A stretch of 64,000 nt of DNA from Paramixta manurensis (GTDB lineage Bacteria > Pseudomonadota > Gammaproteobacteria > Enterobacterales > Enterobacteriaceae): contig NZ_CP054213.1 in assembly GCF_013285385.1 (NCBI RefSeq), positions 1 through 64,000 of the forward strand, read 5' to 3'. A program made the translations under genes and the position numbers. Shown here piece after piece: positions 63,359 through 64,000 of this stretch. Under the pieces are notes generated by a model. The model was not told where the DNA came from. It worked only from the letters and a program-made list of their open reading frames with translations, and did no database searches. Each line of letters opens with the position of its first letter. Position 1 is the stretch's first letter.

Positions 63359-63754
63359 TCAGTAAATATCCTCGCGCCACATGGAGTAGCCGGCGTGGAT
63401 CTCTCTTTGCAGGTAGTTTCTGGCGTGGTTCCACGCGGCCTGCCCGGTTTCGCCGAACTGCGCCAGGACAAAATTACGCGCAGCCAGCCACGCCTGTACC
63501 AGTGACAGCGGCAGTAACGGGCGCGGTACTGACCAGTCCCGGACGGCATCACGCAGGGTATCTGCGAGACTGAGCAGCGTGCCGAGCAGCAGTTCCGCAC
63601 TTTCGTTCTCTTCCATGCTGCCTGCCGACAGATAGCCCAGATAATCAATTCTCTCCGAGACTGCCGGATCAAGGCCGTTGATTTTCAGCCTTTCAACCCA
63701 TGTTTTGGGAGATTCTGGCGTGGCGGTGTTGACGTTGACGTTCTGTGGGTTCAT
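63359..63754 (-). CDS. Hypothetical protein with duplicated N-terminus
   Basis: 131 residues. It opens with the same MNPQNVNVNTATPESPKT as the gene at 61593-61931, then diverges (WVERLKINGLDPAVSERIDY, then SAELLLGTLLSLADTLRDAV). Helical and soluble, no family recognised. AGGAGA 7 bases before the ATG. Upstream sequence is the second copy of the 302-bp module. Located on the minus strand in the leading region. Confidence 0.7.
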   Translation of the reverse strand: MNPQNVNVNTATPESPKTWVERLKINGLDPAVSERIDYLGYLSAGSMEENESAELLLGTLLSLADTLRDAVRDWSVPRPLLPLSLVQAWLAARNFVLAQFGETGQAAWNHARNYLQREIHAGYSMWREDIY

Positions 63755-64000
63755 GGCACTTCTCCTGTTGCGGGTTACATTCATGTTTCGGTCGATCCAG
63801 TCGCGGCGAAGGGCAAAGTAGCACCGGCAGTGAACGGAGAAAGGGAGCCCCCGCAAGCCGCAGCGCAAGCGAGCGTAGCGAGTGCGAACGGGTGAGGAGG
63901 CAGCGAAGCGGTGCCCTTTCGGGAGTGAATCTGACTGTGCTACGACCAGCCCTCCGCGAACGGGCGACCGGAATATGCTCTCCGGACGGGCAGGCGGGCA
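63699..64000 (-). repeat. 302-bp leader module, copy 2 (pair with 61876-62177)
   Basis: See copy 1: one base difference over the whole length, offset 1823 bp, same orientation. It continues to the last base of the window. Confidence 0.9.

Overview
The window looks like most of one replicon: an F-like (MOBF) conjugative plasmid of an enterobacterium. The evidence is an IncFII-type replication control unit (copB, CopA, tap, repA), a second iteron-controlled RepE-like replicon, an almost complete F-type transfer operon and an F-like oriT. The host is not proven. Divergence from F, a G+C-rich backbone and the IS content fit a plant- or environment-associated genus such as Pantoea or Erwinia, but that is inference. 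No partition genes and no recognisable antibiotic-resistance genes are seen.

Layout. (1) 1-918: iterons and a Rep_3/RepE-like initiator. (2) 0.99-9.6 kb: accessory block with a ResD-like tyrosine recombinase, a HEPN-like protein, a ribbon-helix-helix protein, an Abi-family gene broken by an IS3-family element that is itself broken by an IS110-family element, an ApeA-like HEPN protein and a VOC-fold protein. (3) 10.2-15.84 kb: a compact eight-gene operon behind a 600-bp AT-rich leader. It encodes a cysteine-dioxygenase-like cupin, a CYTH-like protein, an MFS transporter, a nucleoside-diphosphate-kinase-like protein, a histidine phosphatase, a TauE/SafE permease, a small Sm-like protein and a deoxynucleoside-kinase-like P-loop protein. 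I do not recognise this combination; it is the best candidate for an undescribed system. (4) 16.2-22.2 kb: mostly unknown small genes, a resolvase remnant, an ORF ending in a lysozyme-like tail and a DUF1173 protein. (5) 22.2-24.7 kb: IncFII-type replicon on the minus strand. (6) 24.9-57.5 kb: transfer operon on the minus strand, in transcription order traA-L-E-K-B, an RfaH paralogue, two membrane proteins, traV-C-trbI-W, two unknowns, traU-trbC-N-F, several small trb-position membrane genes including trbB, traH-G, traS-like, traT-D-I and a DsbA-like gene. (7) 57.6-60.1 kb: a divergent tandem-RHH (TraY-like) gene, traM, and oriT with an F-like nic site. (8) 60.1-64 kb: leading region with a lytic transglycosylase, a DUF932 protein, a HigBA pair and two genes sharing a duplicated 302-bp promoter/leader module.

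How it works together. TraI, TraM, probably the TraY-like protein and oriT form the relaxosome, and TraD couples it to the TraA-pilin type IV secretion system. A near-consensus CRP site and a plasmid RfaH homologue suggest carbon-source control of initiation and control of elongation of the long operon. The plus strand is predicted to be transferred starting at 59937, so the leading-region genes on the minus strand can be read directly from incoming single-stranded DNA. This agrees with the repeated module acting as a single-strand promoter.
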